This document shows, in pieces, positions 12,331 to 21,885 of a stretch of DNA of 64,000 bases. The stretch is taken from the NCBI GenBank assembly GCA_910591455.2, contig OU342808.1:27643898-27707897 (forward strand). Reading direction: 5' to 3'. A program made the translations under genes and the position numbers. Numbering within the stretch: the stretch's first letter is position 1; each line of letters opens with the position of its first letter. Below the pieces are notes generated by a model. That model saw only the letters and a program-made list of their open reading frames with translations. It ran no database searches and was not told where the DNA came from. The DNA is from Pholis gunnellus (Eukaryota; Chordata; Actinopteri; Perciformes; Pholidae).

Positions 12331-15300
12331 GTTTGAAATCCTCACCTTTGATCAACAGAGTGGCGTCCATCTTTGAAGTCAATAAAATGAGGCATAGACC
12401 AGTCACTCTTCATGGACACACAGCTGGGTCCAGGTTCAGGTTCAGGTCCAGGTTCAGGTTCAGGTCCAGGTTGTTCCAGTTTCCTCCTGATAGAAACACC
12501 AGATACATTCAGTGATGTAATAAACCTGCTGTACTCTGTGTGTTAGTATCCTGGTAGTTTTAGGAGACGTTTAGTATGAAATCAATGTTTCATGTAGAAA
12601 TGTTTCAGTGTTGATGTTGAAGCTGTGTTGGAGCCATGATGTGGTTTTGTTGGTTTCTTTTGTTTTTGAGGGAAACACGGGGTGAATTTGTATGCAGTTC
12701 TGGCACATTGACCTAAAAGTGCATATAGGTAAGTGTCTAGTAATGAGAACCAGGTGTGTGTGGACGGGAAGCGAACAGTTTTTGACCGTGTCAAGGAATC
12801 GTGTCAGCGTAGAGTTTCAAGGTGATATATTATCCTGTCAAGTATCCTGTGTTGTTCTGTTTTGGTGTCAATATGCAACCGGAATAAATGGATCAACGGA
12901 TCCAAAGAAAGACAGCGCACTGGACAGAGAAATGTTTGTGGAACACGCGTCCGATCAAGTTCTCCCGTTCGCCCCCTAGTGGCTTTAAGATAAATTGGAT
13001 ATTGTTGAAGTCACTACATTAAGTCAAAAACTGGCTTCATCTGAACTCGTATGGATCGACGTGTGCTGGATTCAACAGCTGATCGAATAGACATCGCTGG
13101 AATGTTGTGGTTGCTTTGAAGTCTAATTGGACAACTGATCATCACCACCACCAAGCTACGATTTCGGACCAATGGACACTGAATGGACAGAAGTATGTAG
13201 TGCTACCAACATGGCCATGTTAAAGTTGTGTGCACACTTTTATTTTGAGTGTAAATCCAATGCATTGGTTCCAACTGATAGGCCTAATATAAGAGCTGTA
13301 TGGGTGGATTAATTTTGAATTGTATTTAATAAATGATGGATTCTGATATAGGTGTAAAGCTACAAAATCAAGGTTCTATTGTTGATGAGTCAAACCTGTG
13401 TGGTGTACAGCTAGTAGAGAAGCTTCATGTTCTGCTTCTCTTTCCCGCTAGTCTGCTGTCTGATCGTGAGGTCAGGCTGATCTGGGATCAGCTCTTTGGC
13501 CTTAAGTTTCTCCTCAAACTTCTCCTCTCAAACGGGTCTTGAAGGAGTAGTGCTCACGCTGGCGCTCGCGCTCGCCTGTAGAGACTTCTCCTGTTTTGGC
13601 CCCAAGTTGAATCTATTTGAGGACGCTGATTGACTAAATTGTACGTCACTCATTTCTATCTTTAATCAGCAATTGGCTAAACTGCTTCATAGACCCGCCT
13701 CGGCCTCACTAGCTGCGCGTTCTGAGACGTGCACACAAGCGGAGATGATGAGCAGACAGGCTGCATACAAAATCCCCTTCAAAATAAAAGCACAGGATTT
13801 TTTCTGCTCAGCTCAGCCTTTGACACAGTGGACCACAATCTCTGAATCCGCCGTCTAAAGAACTCTGTTGGCATCAGTGATGTGGAGCTGGATTGGTTGA
13901 TGTCTTATCTGTTGAACTGGTTCTTTTGTGTAATGCTTGGAGAGGCCTCCTCTCTTCTGTGGGGTCCCTCAGGGGTCTATATTGGGTCCCCTCCTGTTCA
14001 CCATGTACATGTCACCACTAGGACTCATCATACGTCAACATAATACAGAGTTTCATTGCTCTGCAGATGATACCCAGTTGTACTTCCCATGAAGCCTGCT
14101 CCAGCACTGTTTCATGGTTCATGTCCTGTCTTGTAGGTATAATGACCCCTGCTGGCCCCTTTCTGCATTAATGATCTCTCCTCCAGTCTGGAGTTTTATC
14201 TCATAAGGTTCAGCATGAACCCTCAACCTGGGTGTTATTTCTGACTCTGACTTGACTTTTGATGCTCAGGTGACCAAAGTTGTGTAGATCTGCTTTACTC
14301 AATTGAGACAGCGAAGCAGAATCAGGTCATTCCTTTGACCTTTGACCTGAGAGAGTCATTCATGCTTTCATCTCCTCCAGACTCGACTACTGCGATGCAC
14401 TTTAATCTGGTATCAGCAGGAGAAACATTCCATCAGAGGAAGTAACTGAATGGGGTGCAGACAGTTAAGCACAGAATGTTTAGGTTAGGAACAGAAACAG
14501 ATGTGTTAGAGAGGACTCATCCTACCCCCCCACCCTTGTGCACTGGTCCTTTATAAGATGTAGAAACCTGCACACGGGGCTCTTCATCCCTCAGACTGCA
14601 CACAGGAGCTCAGTGGGATGATTGAACCTTCTCTGCACAGAGAATAAATACTCCAAAGACAAACTTTCTTTCCTCACATGTCCTTATTTCAGTGTTATAG
14701 CGCTCACTCGTACTATTATATAGTTTACACCACACCTTACTAACGGGCCTTTGCTGTCCGGGCCCCTCAGCGGTGGAACTCTCTTCCTGCTAATCTAAGG
14801 CCGGAAAATTCAGTTTCCTCTTTAAATCTCTTCTGAAGACTCACTTTTACCGTTTGGATTATTTTGACATCTGACGCATTTTATTTTGTTTATTGATTTA
14901 AATCTTATTTTACCGGTTTGATTGTGTTTCTGATTTGCTTTCTTGTTTTATTATGAAGCACTTTGTAACTTTATTTTGGAAAGGTGCAATTTAAATAAAG
15001 TTATTATTATTATCATCATCATCATCATCATCAACATCAGTTTGATAACCTCACCTTTTATCAACAGAGTGGCGTCCATCTTTGAAGTCAATAAAATGAC
15101 CCATAGACTGGTCACTCTTCATGGACACACAGCTGGGTCCAGGTTCAGGTTCAGGTTCAGGTTCAGGTTCAGGTCCAGGTTGTTCCAGTTTCCTCCTGAT
15201 AGAAACACCAGATACATTCAGTGATGTAATAAACCTACTGTACTCTGTGTGTTAGTATCCTGGTAGTTTTAGGAGACGTTTAGTATGAAATCAATGTTTC

Positions 15301-15457
15301 ATGTAGAAATGTTTCAGTGTTGATGTTGAAGCTGTATTCAGTGCAGCAAAGACAGGAAGTGATGCAGTGAGGTGACCATGATGGTTGAAGAGTAATGCTG
15401 TCCAATCAGGATGAAGAGAGGAACCATGTGTGAGTGTCCTTCTGACATCATCATCAC

Positions 15458-15495
<38 letters not shown>

Positions 15496-18400
15496 GTTTG
15501 AAATCCTCACCTTTTATTAACAGATTGGCGTCCATCTTTGAAGACTATAGGACGATCCATAGACCTCTTCATGGACACATAACTGGGTTCAGGTCCAGGT
15601 TCAGGTCCAGGTTCAGGTCCAGGTTCAGGTCCAGGTCCAGGTCCAGGTCCAGGTCCAGGACAGTGTGGTCCCTGATGGGTCCTGGTCACATGTAGGAACA
15701 GAGTCAGTGAATGAAAGACTTTGAGTCATGGACAGTTAGAGACGGTCATCTCACCTCTGTGCTTTGGTGTGGCTGGTTTTAGAGGGAGGGACTCCCTCCT
15801 CTCTGTCCTCACACTGATTCATAGCAGAGTCCACACCTTCACACAAACACAACAACATTATTTCTCTTCATCATGACAAACACACACAGCTCATTCACCT
15901 CAATACTAAAGACACTCATGGGACAGTTTCCATGTTGTTGTCACTTTGAGCTGCAGAGTCATCTCTAAGAAATGACGTTCACAATGCTCTTTAGTCTGTT
16001 GGCTTGTTTGAAGACTAGAGGAAGACTCTTCATGTGGCTTTTTATTGGCCTTTCTTTGGGGATGACGTCACTTTTCACTTCTATTTGAGTGACTTTGAAA
16101 AGCTCTTCAAATGTTCCTCTGTTTCCACGTCTACTGCATCCAGTCAGAGCATGAAGCAGCTACAAACAGGAACAAATGTAAGCTGTGGATGTGCTTCAGT
16201 GTTTGTAACATAACAGACTGTCAAAGTAAAAGCAGCTCTCTAAACTCTCTGTGTCTCCTGGAGGTCTGACAGTAATCTAGTAGAACTCGTTGGCAGAGGA
16301 GACGAGTGAGGAGTCCAGAGAAAAGGACCGGCAGTGAATCCAGAGGCTGAGAGAGGAAAGTGGACTCAACTGGCTGTTAGTTGAACCCTTCAATGAAACA
16401 CTGTGAGCTTTCATCTGCAGATGTTTAGTGATGTGTTGATTTATTGTGACATGTAACCTGTTCATAGTTCATAACTTTATGATCTTTTGATCACTTTTCA
16501 CTGTAAAGGTCTCAAGAGTAGATTGATCGGATCTGAAGTCAATCAGGTTAAATCTCTAGGAGTTAAAGTACGTTAATAATAATAATTATTATTATAATAA
16601 AACAAAAACAATAATTATAATAATCATCATCATCACAATAATAATGATGATAATAACAATGATAATAAAGACACAGTGATCAAGAAACATCACATCATGA
16701 AAACACAAATCTTTCTATAAATGAAGAAAGTTGTTTGTGGTTCTTTTGTTGTTCAGACTACAATGAACATCTATTTAAACCAGAAAACAGATCAAATATA
16801 AACGAGTTTAATCTGATCTGTCTTCACTCTGGTGTTAAACTCAGTCATCAGTCCGATCAGCTGCAGCGTCCAATCACATGATGAACACTGAGGGGGCGTG
16901 TCCACCGTTAAAACACTTCCTGGAAGTCTGTTCTTGTGGGTCCTCGCTCATGGCTCCTCAGAGATCCCTCCTCCCTCCTCTCTCCTCCATCCTCTCTCCT
17001 CAGAGCAGCAATAAGGGACGGCCGTCAATATAGCGGAGCAGAACAACTTCTGGTTCAAGCGAGGATCGAGGAAATGACAAATAGGAGACTTGAGATGTAC
17101 CCAGAGTCTCTTAGGCCAAATCCCAATGTCCCCCTAAACCCTGAACCCTGAACCCTCAAGGACTCACTGACGTCACCTGGTGAGTGTGTGAGTGTGAGAG
17201 GCTGTGAGGGCTTGAGATGGTGTGAATATGAACGGGACAGCACTTTGCTGCAACATATCACGTTACCATGACAACAACAACAAATATGATGTATAATTGT
17301 GTGTATTTATTGTGTACTTTGTATGTCTTCACTCTTTCCTCACAAGATGAAGTAACTTCATATAATCTATTTACTCGTTTTTGTCAAAACAGCTTCAATG
17401 ACAAAATCTAATATTTGATGAATAAATGAATAATTATTCTCTGATTTCATGTTTATTGTTTGTTCCATCTTTAACCCTTCATGTTTCTGAGTAAATGTAA
17501 TACTCCAGACTGAACACACTGATCCGTCCTCTTTGTTTACGCCTCCATGCGTCCACTGGTTACCTCGTGTTTAATGTCACGTTGCAATGACTTGTGGGTA
17601 ATTCCCTTAGACTAAGTCAGCACCATGCAGACTTACGTAAAGGGTTCATAAAGGACTCAACATGTCTGCAGGAGACTCAAACACTCAATGATCTGACAGA
17701 CAGAACTAAACCCTCACGGACTTCACAGGAGCGCCTCAAAGTCCGTGAGTCCGTGAGGGGACGTTGGGATTTGTCCTTAAAGTCAGAACGAGTCAAGACT
17801 GCTGACTTGTTATTTTTGTATTTTTTAACAGCAGACACTCTGTGTGTCCACATTTCATCAGGACAATAAAGTTATCTATCGTGGGTTTTTCATAAAAACA
17901 CACAATTCAACTGAGAAGGAAATTAAAAGAAATGTATTGATTAAAAGAATTATTTTTATTATTATTATTAATGAAGTATAATAATGTGTTTAGAGCTCGT
18001 GTTAGAAGTTAAACATCATAATTCATCTCTAATATCTATTTATATTCATGTGAAAACATCTCCTTCAAACTACTGGATTTATTCTAGTTTATCACTAAAA
18101 CTACATTTTACAGACTACATGTGAACACATCATGATAACGTTATAATGTAGCTTCAGCCAGTACTCATGTTCACTGAGCAGAGCCTGAAGGCATCATGAT
18201 GTCACTGAAGTGAACCTCGTTGGTTAGCCGTTAGCGGTGCTGCTAACGTCACTAGCTCTCCTCTGATTGGTTGTTGAATGAAACATGATCAGAGATCAGA
18301 GAGGAGGAAACTATAAATGTCTTGATGGCATATCTCTCCCTCAGTGATCAGTGTTGACCATTCTTTCATGACTGTAGTCTGCTGTGTTTTCAACAACTCA

Positions 18401-19234
18401 AACTCTGTTTTTACACTCATTTAACAAACTGTGTCTGGTTTTGGTGTTAAACGGGTTCAAAAGAAACATTCCATGTCGATTGAATGAGAACTGTTTTTAG
18501 CTAGAAAGGCAGAATTACTAGAATTCTAACAGTTCAATAATAATGTGGTCCACTAATGCAATCTGGATAAGTGGCAGAAACAGACGTACACACAGATCAT
18601 ATTAAAAACCTTTAGTTACAATATGAATATAAATATGTAAACAAGATGTATTTGTGTCAAACAGACACAAGGCCTTTAGAGACCAGTGACAAACTCTATA
18701 TTTCATTTTTCATGAGTTCAATACAATGAAACATCATTTTTAATGTTCTCAAACGCATTTTGAAGTCTCAGACATGAAATGAATGTGAGTCTGATCAGTA
18801 AGTTTGAAGCTGGGTGAGCTATAAACAGCTTTTCCTCTTTAATCTTCTCTGAATATAAATGTTATAGAGCAGCTTGTGCTCTGATTGGCAGCAGCAGTAA
18901 TAGAGTTGATGGAGGTACAAAGTTCATGTTTTATCACCGCTGATAAAACTTTGTTGTGTCGTTTTTATATCTGTTGTAATATTTATCAGAGGAGGATTTA
19001 ACGTCCTCGTTCACCTTTAGTCTGATCTTCAAACCCTTCAGTCTGTTGTTAGAGTCATAAAAGGCGTCGACACGTTTCTCAGTATCAGTATAAATGATGT
19101 ACACTGTAGAAAACTCAACAGCATTTTAAAGCAGATTGTTGAGAACTCACCATGATTATGAAACACTTTCAACAATAACCTCCGTGTCATCACTCACCTG
19201 AGGTGTCTGTTGTGGTGGGTTGACGGTCTCCCAT
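1381..19234 (-). CDS. NLR copy 1: FISNA-NACHT-LRR receptor (NLRC3-like), 3' end outside window
   Basis: Cytosolic NOD-like receptor of the large fish-specific NLR family. Inferred coding exons, in transcription order: 19198-19234, 15755-15836, 15511-15681, 15055-15195, 12346-12486, 9621-9761, 4274-4352, 3891-4119, 1933-3748, 1662-1835, 1381-1554. Every junction keeps frame (phases 1,2,2,2,2,2,0,1,2,2), giving about 1,060 residues with no stop. Order: short leader, four Pro/Glu-rich modules ending in a VSMK..FKDG core, an acidic helical segment, FISNA, NACHT, LRRs. A B30.2 exon is expected just left of position 1 by comparison with copy 2. The intron between 4352 and 9621 is packed with transposons. 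Exon joins are inferred from splice signals, not transcripts; skipping of some duplicated N-terminal exons is likely. Family known; ligand unknown. Confidence 0.8.
1662..1835 (-). CDS. NLR copy 1, LRR exon
   Basis: A 174-nt symmetric exon (phase 2-2), the modular length of ribonuclease-inhibitor-type LRR exons in fish NLRs. It encodes an LS.CNLSE..CEAL pattern, then LREMDLSNNNLQDSGVKLL. The acceptor TCTTCAG and donor GTGACC are visible on the minus strand. Confidence 0.88.
1933..3748 (-). CDS. NLR copy 1, FISNA-NACHT exon
   Basis: Large 1,816-nt exon. On entry it encodes the FISNA domain (LKKKFQCVFEGIAKAGNPTL, then an IYTELYITEGG stretch), then NACHT with Walker A GVAGIGKTVLTQKF and Walker B LVLFIFDGLDEC, sensor-like WITTRPAAA, and a winged-helix region with CFIHLSVQEFLAAL. 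The donor is GTAAGT read on the minus strand at 1927-1932; the acceptor follows a TTTATTCAG tract. It ends with phase 2 into the first LRR exon. It is two codons shorter than the copy 2 exon, with the change near the SEVSRDKPERTRL stretch. No stop or missing ATPase residue is seen, so it looks functional. Confidence 0.92.
3891..4119 (-). CDS. NLR copy 1, acidic helical exon before FISNA
   Basis: A 229-nt exon starting LLEENIVTFVKNELKKIQKV and ending in the LRRMKQEELADCLQS segment. This helical, charged stretch precedes FISNA in NLRC3-like fish proteins. The acceptor TTCTGTTCCAG and donor GTAAGAGG are clear. It joins the preceding exon in phase 0 and the NACHT exon in phase 1. Confidence 0.85.
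4274..4352 (-). CDS. NLR copy 1, short linker exon
   Basis: A 79-nt exon encoding EDQESSEVPRGQSAQQHQ then THLDSIFM, which matches the usual linker before LLEENI in fish NLRs. The acceptor is CTCCACAG and the donor is ATG|GTCTGT. Phase 2 on entry agrees with exons ending in ..AAAG or ..CAAAG. Confidence 0.75.
4500..4974 (+). mobile_element. LINE endonuclease fragment in NLR copy 1 intron
   Basis: Homologous to 30,370-30,640 in copy 2 (CWTSSEECTPLIESCC, LSLWNNMTESLFLV). It continues past the endonuclease (SLSKILEKTV) to a hAT end at 4975. Confidence 0.72.
4975..6336. mobile_element. hAT-type transposon left end and AT-rich interior
   Basis: CAGTGGCGGCTGGTGG begins at 4975 directly after TGAATAAC. 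The opposite terminus (…CCAGCCGCCACTG followed by CGAATAAC) is found in NLR copy 2 at about 31,255-31,268. The 8-bp near-repeat (TGAATAAC/CGAATAAC) is a typical hAT target duplication. The interior is AT-rich, without a transposase frame I can read; another hAT-like terminus seems to begin near 5,366. Confidence 0.55.
6345..8357. mobile_element. hAT transposon, GTF2IRD2-like, nested and decayed
   Basis: 2,013 bp between imperfect inverted ends (CAGGCATGTCCAAA at left; CAGGGGTGTCCAAA in reverse at right), flanked by TCCTAGGG and TCCTCGGG, an 8-bp target duplication with one mismatch. Transposase remnant on the plus strand at 6,572 onward: MATASKIRKVDTEGR, then ETVALFK*YNVKRHYEKKHA, matching GTF2IRD2-type hAT proteins. 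The frame is broken within 30 codons and most of the coding part is gone. Confidence 0.75.
7420..7490. repeat. 22-bp minisatellite
   Basis: Three and a half copies of GGAGCTGGGCCTGGATAAAG with GT, inside the GTF2IRD2-like hAT. Confidence 0.85.
8358..8374. mobile_element. Right end of an outer transposon (GGAAACACTG terminus)
   Basis: TCCTCGGGGAAACACTG ends at 8374 where LINE sequence resumes. In reverse it is CAGTGTTTCCCC, a hAT-like terminus. The GTF2IRD2-like element is inserted inside it. The left end was not identified. Confidence 0.4.
8418..9057 (+). mobile_element. Solo LTR (endogenous-retrovirus/LTR-retroelement type)
   Basis: 640 bp starting TGTGAGG and ending CCTAACA, flanked on both sides by ATAC. 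The empty site (GATGATACCCAGTTG) is preserved in the tandem copies at about 11,340 and 14,065 and in copy 2 at about 31,625. There are no internal genes. ATTAAA near 8,841 would fit a polyadenylation signal within the LTR. Orientation is tentative. Confidence 0.72.
9058..9560 (+). mobile_element. LINE 3' part, unit A
   Basis: LINE sequence continuing across the solo LTR; it lacks about 430 bp present in the other copies (junction near 9,181). It ends with the RWNSLPANLRPE coding end and the A-rich tail into (TCA)n beside exon A. Confidence 0.72.
9621..9761 (-). CDS. NLR copy 1, N-terminal module exon A
   Basis: A 141-nt exon: RKLEQPGPEPEPG..., then PSCVSMKSDWSMPHFIDF and KDGRHSVDQR, donor GTGAGG. 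It lies in the first unit of a 2.7-kb tandem duplication; exon B is 2,725 bp away. A (TCA)n tract and a LINE 3' end abut its donor. The Pro/Glu part is a hexamer coding repeat. Confidence 0.72.
11080..12275 (+). mobile_element. LINE RT and 3' part, unit B
   Basis: Reverse-transcriptase remnant (AFDTVDHNL with stop, VELDWLMSYLLNWFF), C-terminal domain and 3' tail ending in (ATC)n next to exon B. Confidence 0.75.
12346..12486 (-). CDS. NLR copy 1, N-terminal module exon B
   Basis: A 141-nt exon essentially identical to exon A at 9621-9761, in the second tandem unit. Same splice signals, phases and adjacent LINE tail. Near-identity points to a recent duplication. Confidence 0.72.
13805..15010 (+). 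mobile_element. LINE RT and 3' part, unit C
   Basis: Third copy with the same layout as unit B, ending in (ATT)n(ATC)n next to exon C. Homologous to 31,360-32,575 in NLR copy 2. Confidence 0.75.
15055..15195 (-). CDS. NLR copy 1, N-terminal module exon C
   Basis: A 141-nt exon of the same type (GPSCVSMKSDQSMGHFIDF, KDGRHSVDKR). It is diverged from exons A and B and closer to the copy 2 exon at 32637-32795. A LINE 3' tail with (ATT/ATC)n lies next to the donor. Confidence 0.72.
15511..15681 (-). CDS. NLR copy 1, N-terminal module exon D
   Basis: A 171-nt exon beginning THQGPHCPGPGPGPG..., then PEPSYVSMKRSMDRPIVF and KDGRQSVNKR. Compared with its copy 2 equivalent (33117-33251) it has a longer Gly-Pro/Glu-Pro run and a 6-nt in-frame loss in the MKSD motif. 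The acceptor follows a TGTGACCAG; the donor is GTGAGG, with a (TCA)n tract about 15 bp into the intron. Confidence 0.78.
15755..15836 (-). CDS. NLR copy 1, N-terminal exon 2
   Basis: An 82-nt exon encoding VDSAMNQCEDREEGVPPSK then TSHTKAQR, a hallmark start region of NLRC3-like fish genes. It is entered in phase 1 from the leader exon and left in phase 2. It also contains an in-frame ATG that could act as start. Confidence 0.8.
16684..17110. repeat. Inverted repeat, left arm
   Basis: Block A (16,684-16,782) is the reverse complement of 20,976-21,073. Block B/C (about 16,879-17,110) is the reverse complement of about 21,690-21,866. Block order is permuted between arms. Confidence 0.75.
18090..18335. 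repeat. Dispersed MITE-like repeat (copy 1)
   Basis: About 220 bp nearly identical to 39,620-39,835 in NUDT18 intron 3, including GGTTAGCCGTTAGCGGTGCT. Likely a non-autonomous transposon; class unknown. Confidence 0.7.
19198..19234 (-). CDS. NLR copy 1, first coding exon
   Basis: ATG opens MGDRQPTTTDTS and splices at TCAG|GTGAGT. Joined to 15755-15836 it reads TSGVDSAMNQCE in frame, which supports it as the true start. The AG-rich upstream sequence would be 5' UTR. No equivalent was found upstream of NLR copy 2 within the window. Confidence 0.6.
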
Positions 19235-19715
19235 CGTGGGTTCTGGTGGATGAGATTCACTTCAGCTCAGGTCAGGTGGTGACTTTGGTAACAAACAGTC
19301 AGCAAACACCTGAGGAGTAATAATCAGTCTTTACTCATCAACCGGAGAACGTGGACTTCTTTACAGTTACACACATTTAGTTCTTTTAATTTATATCTCA
19401 GTTGTTTCTTGATGAAGAAACGTTTCTTAGTTTACTCACCAGGTGAGATCTTCTTCTCTTCATCCGTGATATTATAAACTCCACTCTGAAGCCAGACTCA
19501 CCTGAGTCCACCTTTGCTCTCAGAGTGGGCAGGACTCACCTGACATCAGTGAGCAGCAGAGTTAATGTTTAACAAGCACTGAAGATAAGAACCAGGAACT
19601 AAGAAGCCTGACACAGCTCAGTACCTCACATCCTCACTAACATACAGCGGGTTCATTCTGTGCTGGAAAATAATCTTTTTCACCTCCCGGTGAGAAATAA
19701 TAGAGATGAGAAAGC

Positions 19716-20232
19716 TCATCCATCCATCTTCCTCCTCTTATCCGGGGTCGGGTCGCGGTGGCAGCAGCCCAGCAGGCTGACCCAGACTTCCCTCTGCAAC
19801 ATGTTCCAGCTCATTCTGGGGGATCCCGAGGCGTTCCCAGGCCAGCTGGGAGATATAATCCCTCCAGCGTGTTCTGGGTCTTCCCCGGGGTCTCCTCCCA
19901 GTTGGACGTGCCCGGAAAACCTCCAGTGGGAGGCGTCCAGGAGGCATCCTAATCAGATGCCCGAACCACCTCAGCTGACTCCTTTCAATGCGAAGGAGTA
20001 GCGGCTCGACTCCAAGTTCCCTCCTGATGTCCGAGCTCCTTACCCTCTCTCTAAGGCTGAGCCCGGCCACCCTACGGAGGAAACTCATTTCGGCCGCTTG
20101 TAGCCACGACCTTGTCTTTTTGGTCACGACCCAGAGTTCGTGACCATAGGTGAGGGTAGGAACGTAGACCGACCAGTAAATTGAGAGCTTTGCCTTCCGG
20201 CTCAGCTCTCTCTTCACCAAGACGGTCCGGTG
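19716..20232 (-). mobile_element. Non-LTR retrotransposon 3' end (RTE/Rex3-like)
   Basis: Minus-strand open frame 19738-20220, about 160 residues: YWSVYVPTLTYGHELWVVTK, RRVAGLSLRERVRSSDIRRE, FGHLIRMPPGRLPLEVF, GRRPRGRPRTRWRDY, ending AGLLPPRPDPG. This is the C-terminal part of a fish Rex3-type element, 5'-truncated as usual, and the frame is intact, so it is a fairly young insertion. Confidence 0.82.
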
Positions 20233-20975
20233 CAGAGAAACCTCTTAAAATATAAAAACATATTTATTTAGTAGACACTAATGATAATTCAGCTGAATGG
20301 ATAGAGCTCTTTCCCCACAGATGGTTCAGAGGTCTAACAACAAGGAACAGACAAAACAGAGTATCTGTGCACATTATCCCCCCCCCTCGTCTCACTCTTC
20401 TGATGTTCTATCTGTACAAACAGAGGCCGTGTTCATGTTTTAAACACGTCACAGCTCGTGTGCTGCTGGACTGTGAACTATATTCATATCACGTGTTATT
20501 CGATGGTGACTTAATGGTTTAACAAATGGTTTCTTTAATCTAGTGGTTGCTGATTTGAGTTCTTCTCACTATAATTGTTTGCATTCGGTTGTACATTCTT
20601 TGGTTGCCGTGGTTTCTCATGCATCAGTTATTAGGAAACACAAGTATTATTACACAGAAGAGCAGAAAACACATTGAACCTCTGAGGCCACACCGTCCCG
20701 GACCGTGGAATGGGTGCCATGGTGCAGGAGATCTGCCTTCCATTGCGGCGTCATCTTTGCACATGATTTGACCTCCACACTGATTTCTGTGTGACAGCTT
20801 TGCAGTTTGCTGAGTCGAGGCTTCTTCTTCTTCACGTCTTCTCTGTTGTAATGTCCTCTTTGTCTCGCGTTCAGATAATCCAGGTTTATCTCTTCATCAG
20901 TGTTCATTCTGTAGTTGTGAGCGTTGACGTGGAGATCGGTTGATTAGTTTTAGTTACTTTTCTGATTCACCGTCT

Positions 20976-21885
20976 GGTTTAAATAGATGTTCATTGTAGT
21001 CTGAACAACAAAAGAACCACAAACAACTTTCTTCATTTATAGAAAGATTTGTGTTTTCATGATGTGATGTTTCCTCAATAACTTTATTATGAAACTATTA
21101 AAGTCAGAGATCTTTACATTATTGATCATCATTTCATTCAGTCACGTGAGGATCATTCAGAGTGTTTGAGTTTCATCATTTAAGAGAAACAATAATCATG
21201 TTCTGGTTATTTAATAATGACGTCACGATTTCAAAACGTACAGACGCAAATAATTCATAAATAAGAAGAAAACATTCTGCTGTAGAAATCAGTCCTGAGT
21301 TTATAAACAGAACACGGTTTAACAGACTACAGAGAGAAACTCCTCTACAGTGATGATCACTGTGTGTCTTTATGAGTTATTAGTGTTATTAGTTACTATT
21401 ATTAGTACAGTGATCATGTGAACAGACACAAACTTCTCTAAAGTCTCTCCAGCTGTTAAAGCCGACTGACAGCTGATCACAGCTGATTCAGACGTGATCA
21501 GCTGATCGTCATCATCAGAAACAGACGTCGCTTCAAGTGACTCAACAGAGGAAAAGATGTCTCTTAAAACATGGTTCCTCGTTTCCTCTCTCCTCGCATG
21601 GTTTCCTTGCGTCTCTCCATGCATCCCTGGTGGGAGGGACTAAGACGCAAGGAAAGGAGCCAAGTGAGGGAAACGAGGATGCAATTAAGAGACTTGGGAT
21701 GTACCCTCAGTCATTTCCTCGATCCTCGCTTGAACCGGAAGTTGTTCTGCTCTGAGGAGAGAGGAGAGAGGAGGGAGGAGAGAGGAGAGAGGAGAGAGGA
21801 GGGATCTCTGAGGAGCCTTCCAGGAAGTGTTTTAACAGTTGACACACCCCCTCATTGTTCATCAGTCATGTGATATTCATACTGG
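20976..21885. repeat. Inverted repeat, right arm
   Basis: Partner of 16,684-17,110. A purine-rich (GAGAGGA)n stretch at about 21,755-21,805 is expanded relative to the left arm. No coding capacity recognised. Confidence 0.75.

Larger units (their letters stand above)
9192..14640. repeat. 2.7-kb direct tandem duplication carrying an NLR exon
   Basis: Two near-identical units with period about 2,725 bp (for example 9,857 versus 12,582; 10,608 versus 13,333). Each holds LINE 3' end, (TCA)n, N-terminal NLR exon, an unclassified 0.6-kb transposon-like block (about 10,000-10,600), a hAT fragment and LINE RT. A third partial unit runs 14,640 to about 15,330. Differences are mostly single bases and microsatellite length. 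Confidence 0.88.
15837..19197. other. First intron of NLR copy 1
   Basis: No gene seen. Holds AT/AAT-rich microsatellite (16,570-16,680), one arm of an inverted repeat (16,684-17,110), a CCCTGAA triplication near 17,140 and a MITE-like dispersed repeat (18,090-18,335). Homology to NLR copy 2 stops near 16,165. Confidence 0.5.

Noticed and set aside
17130..17160. CCCTGAACCCTGAACCCT as telomeric DNA
   Set aside because: Only about three imperfect units, not TTAGGG repeats.
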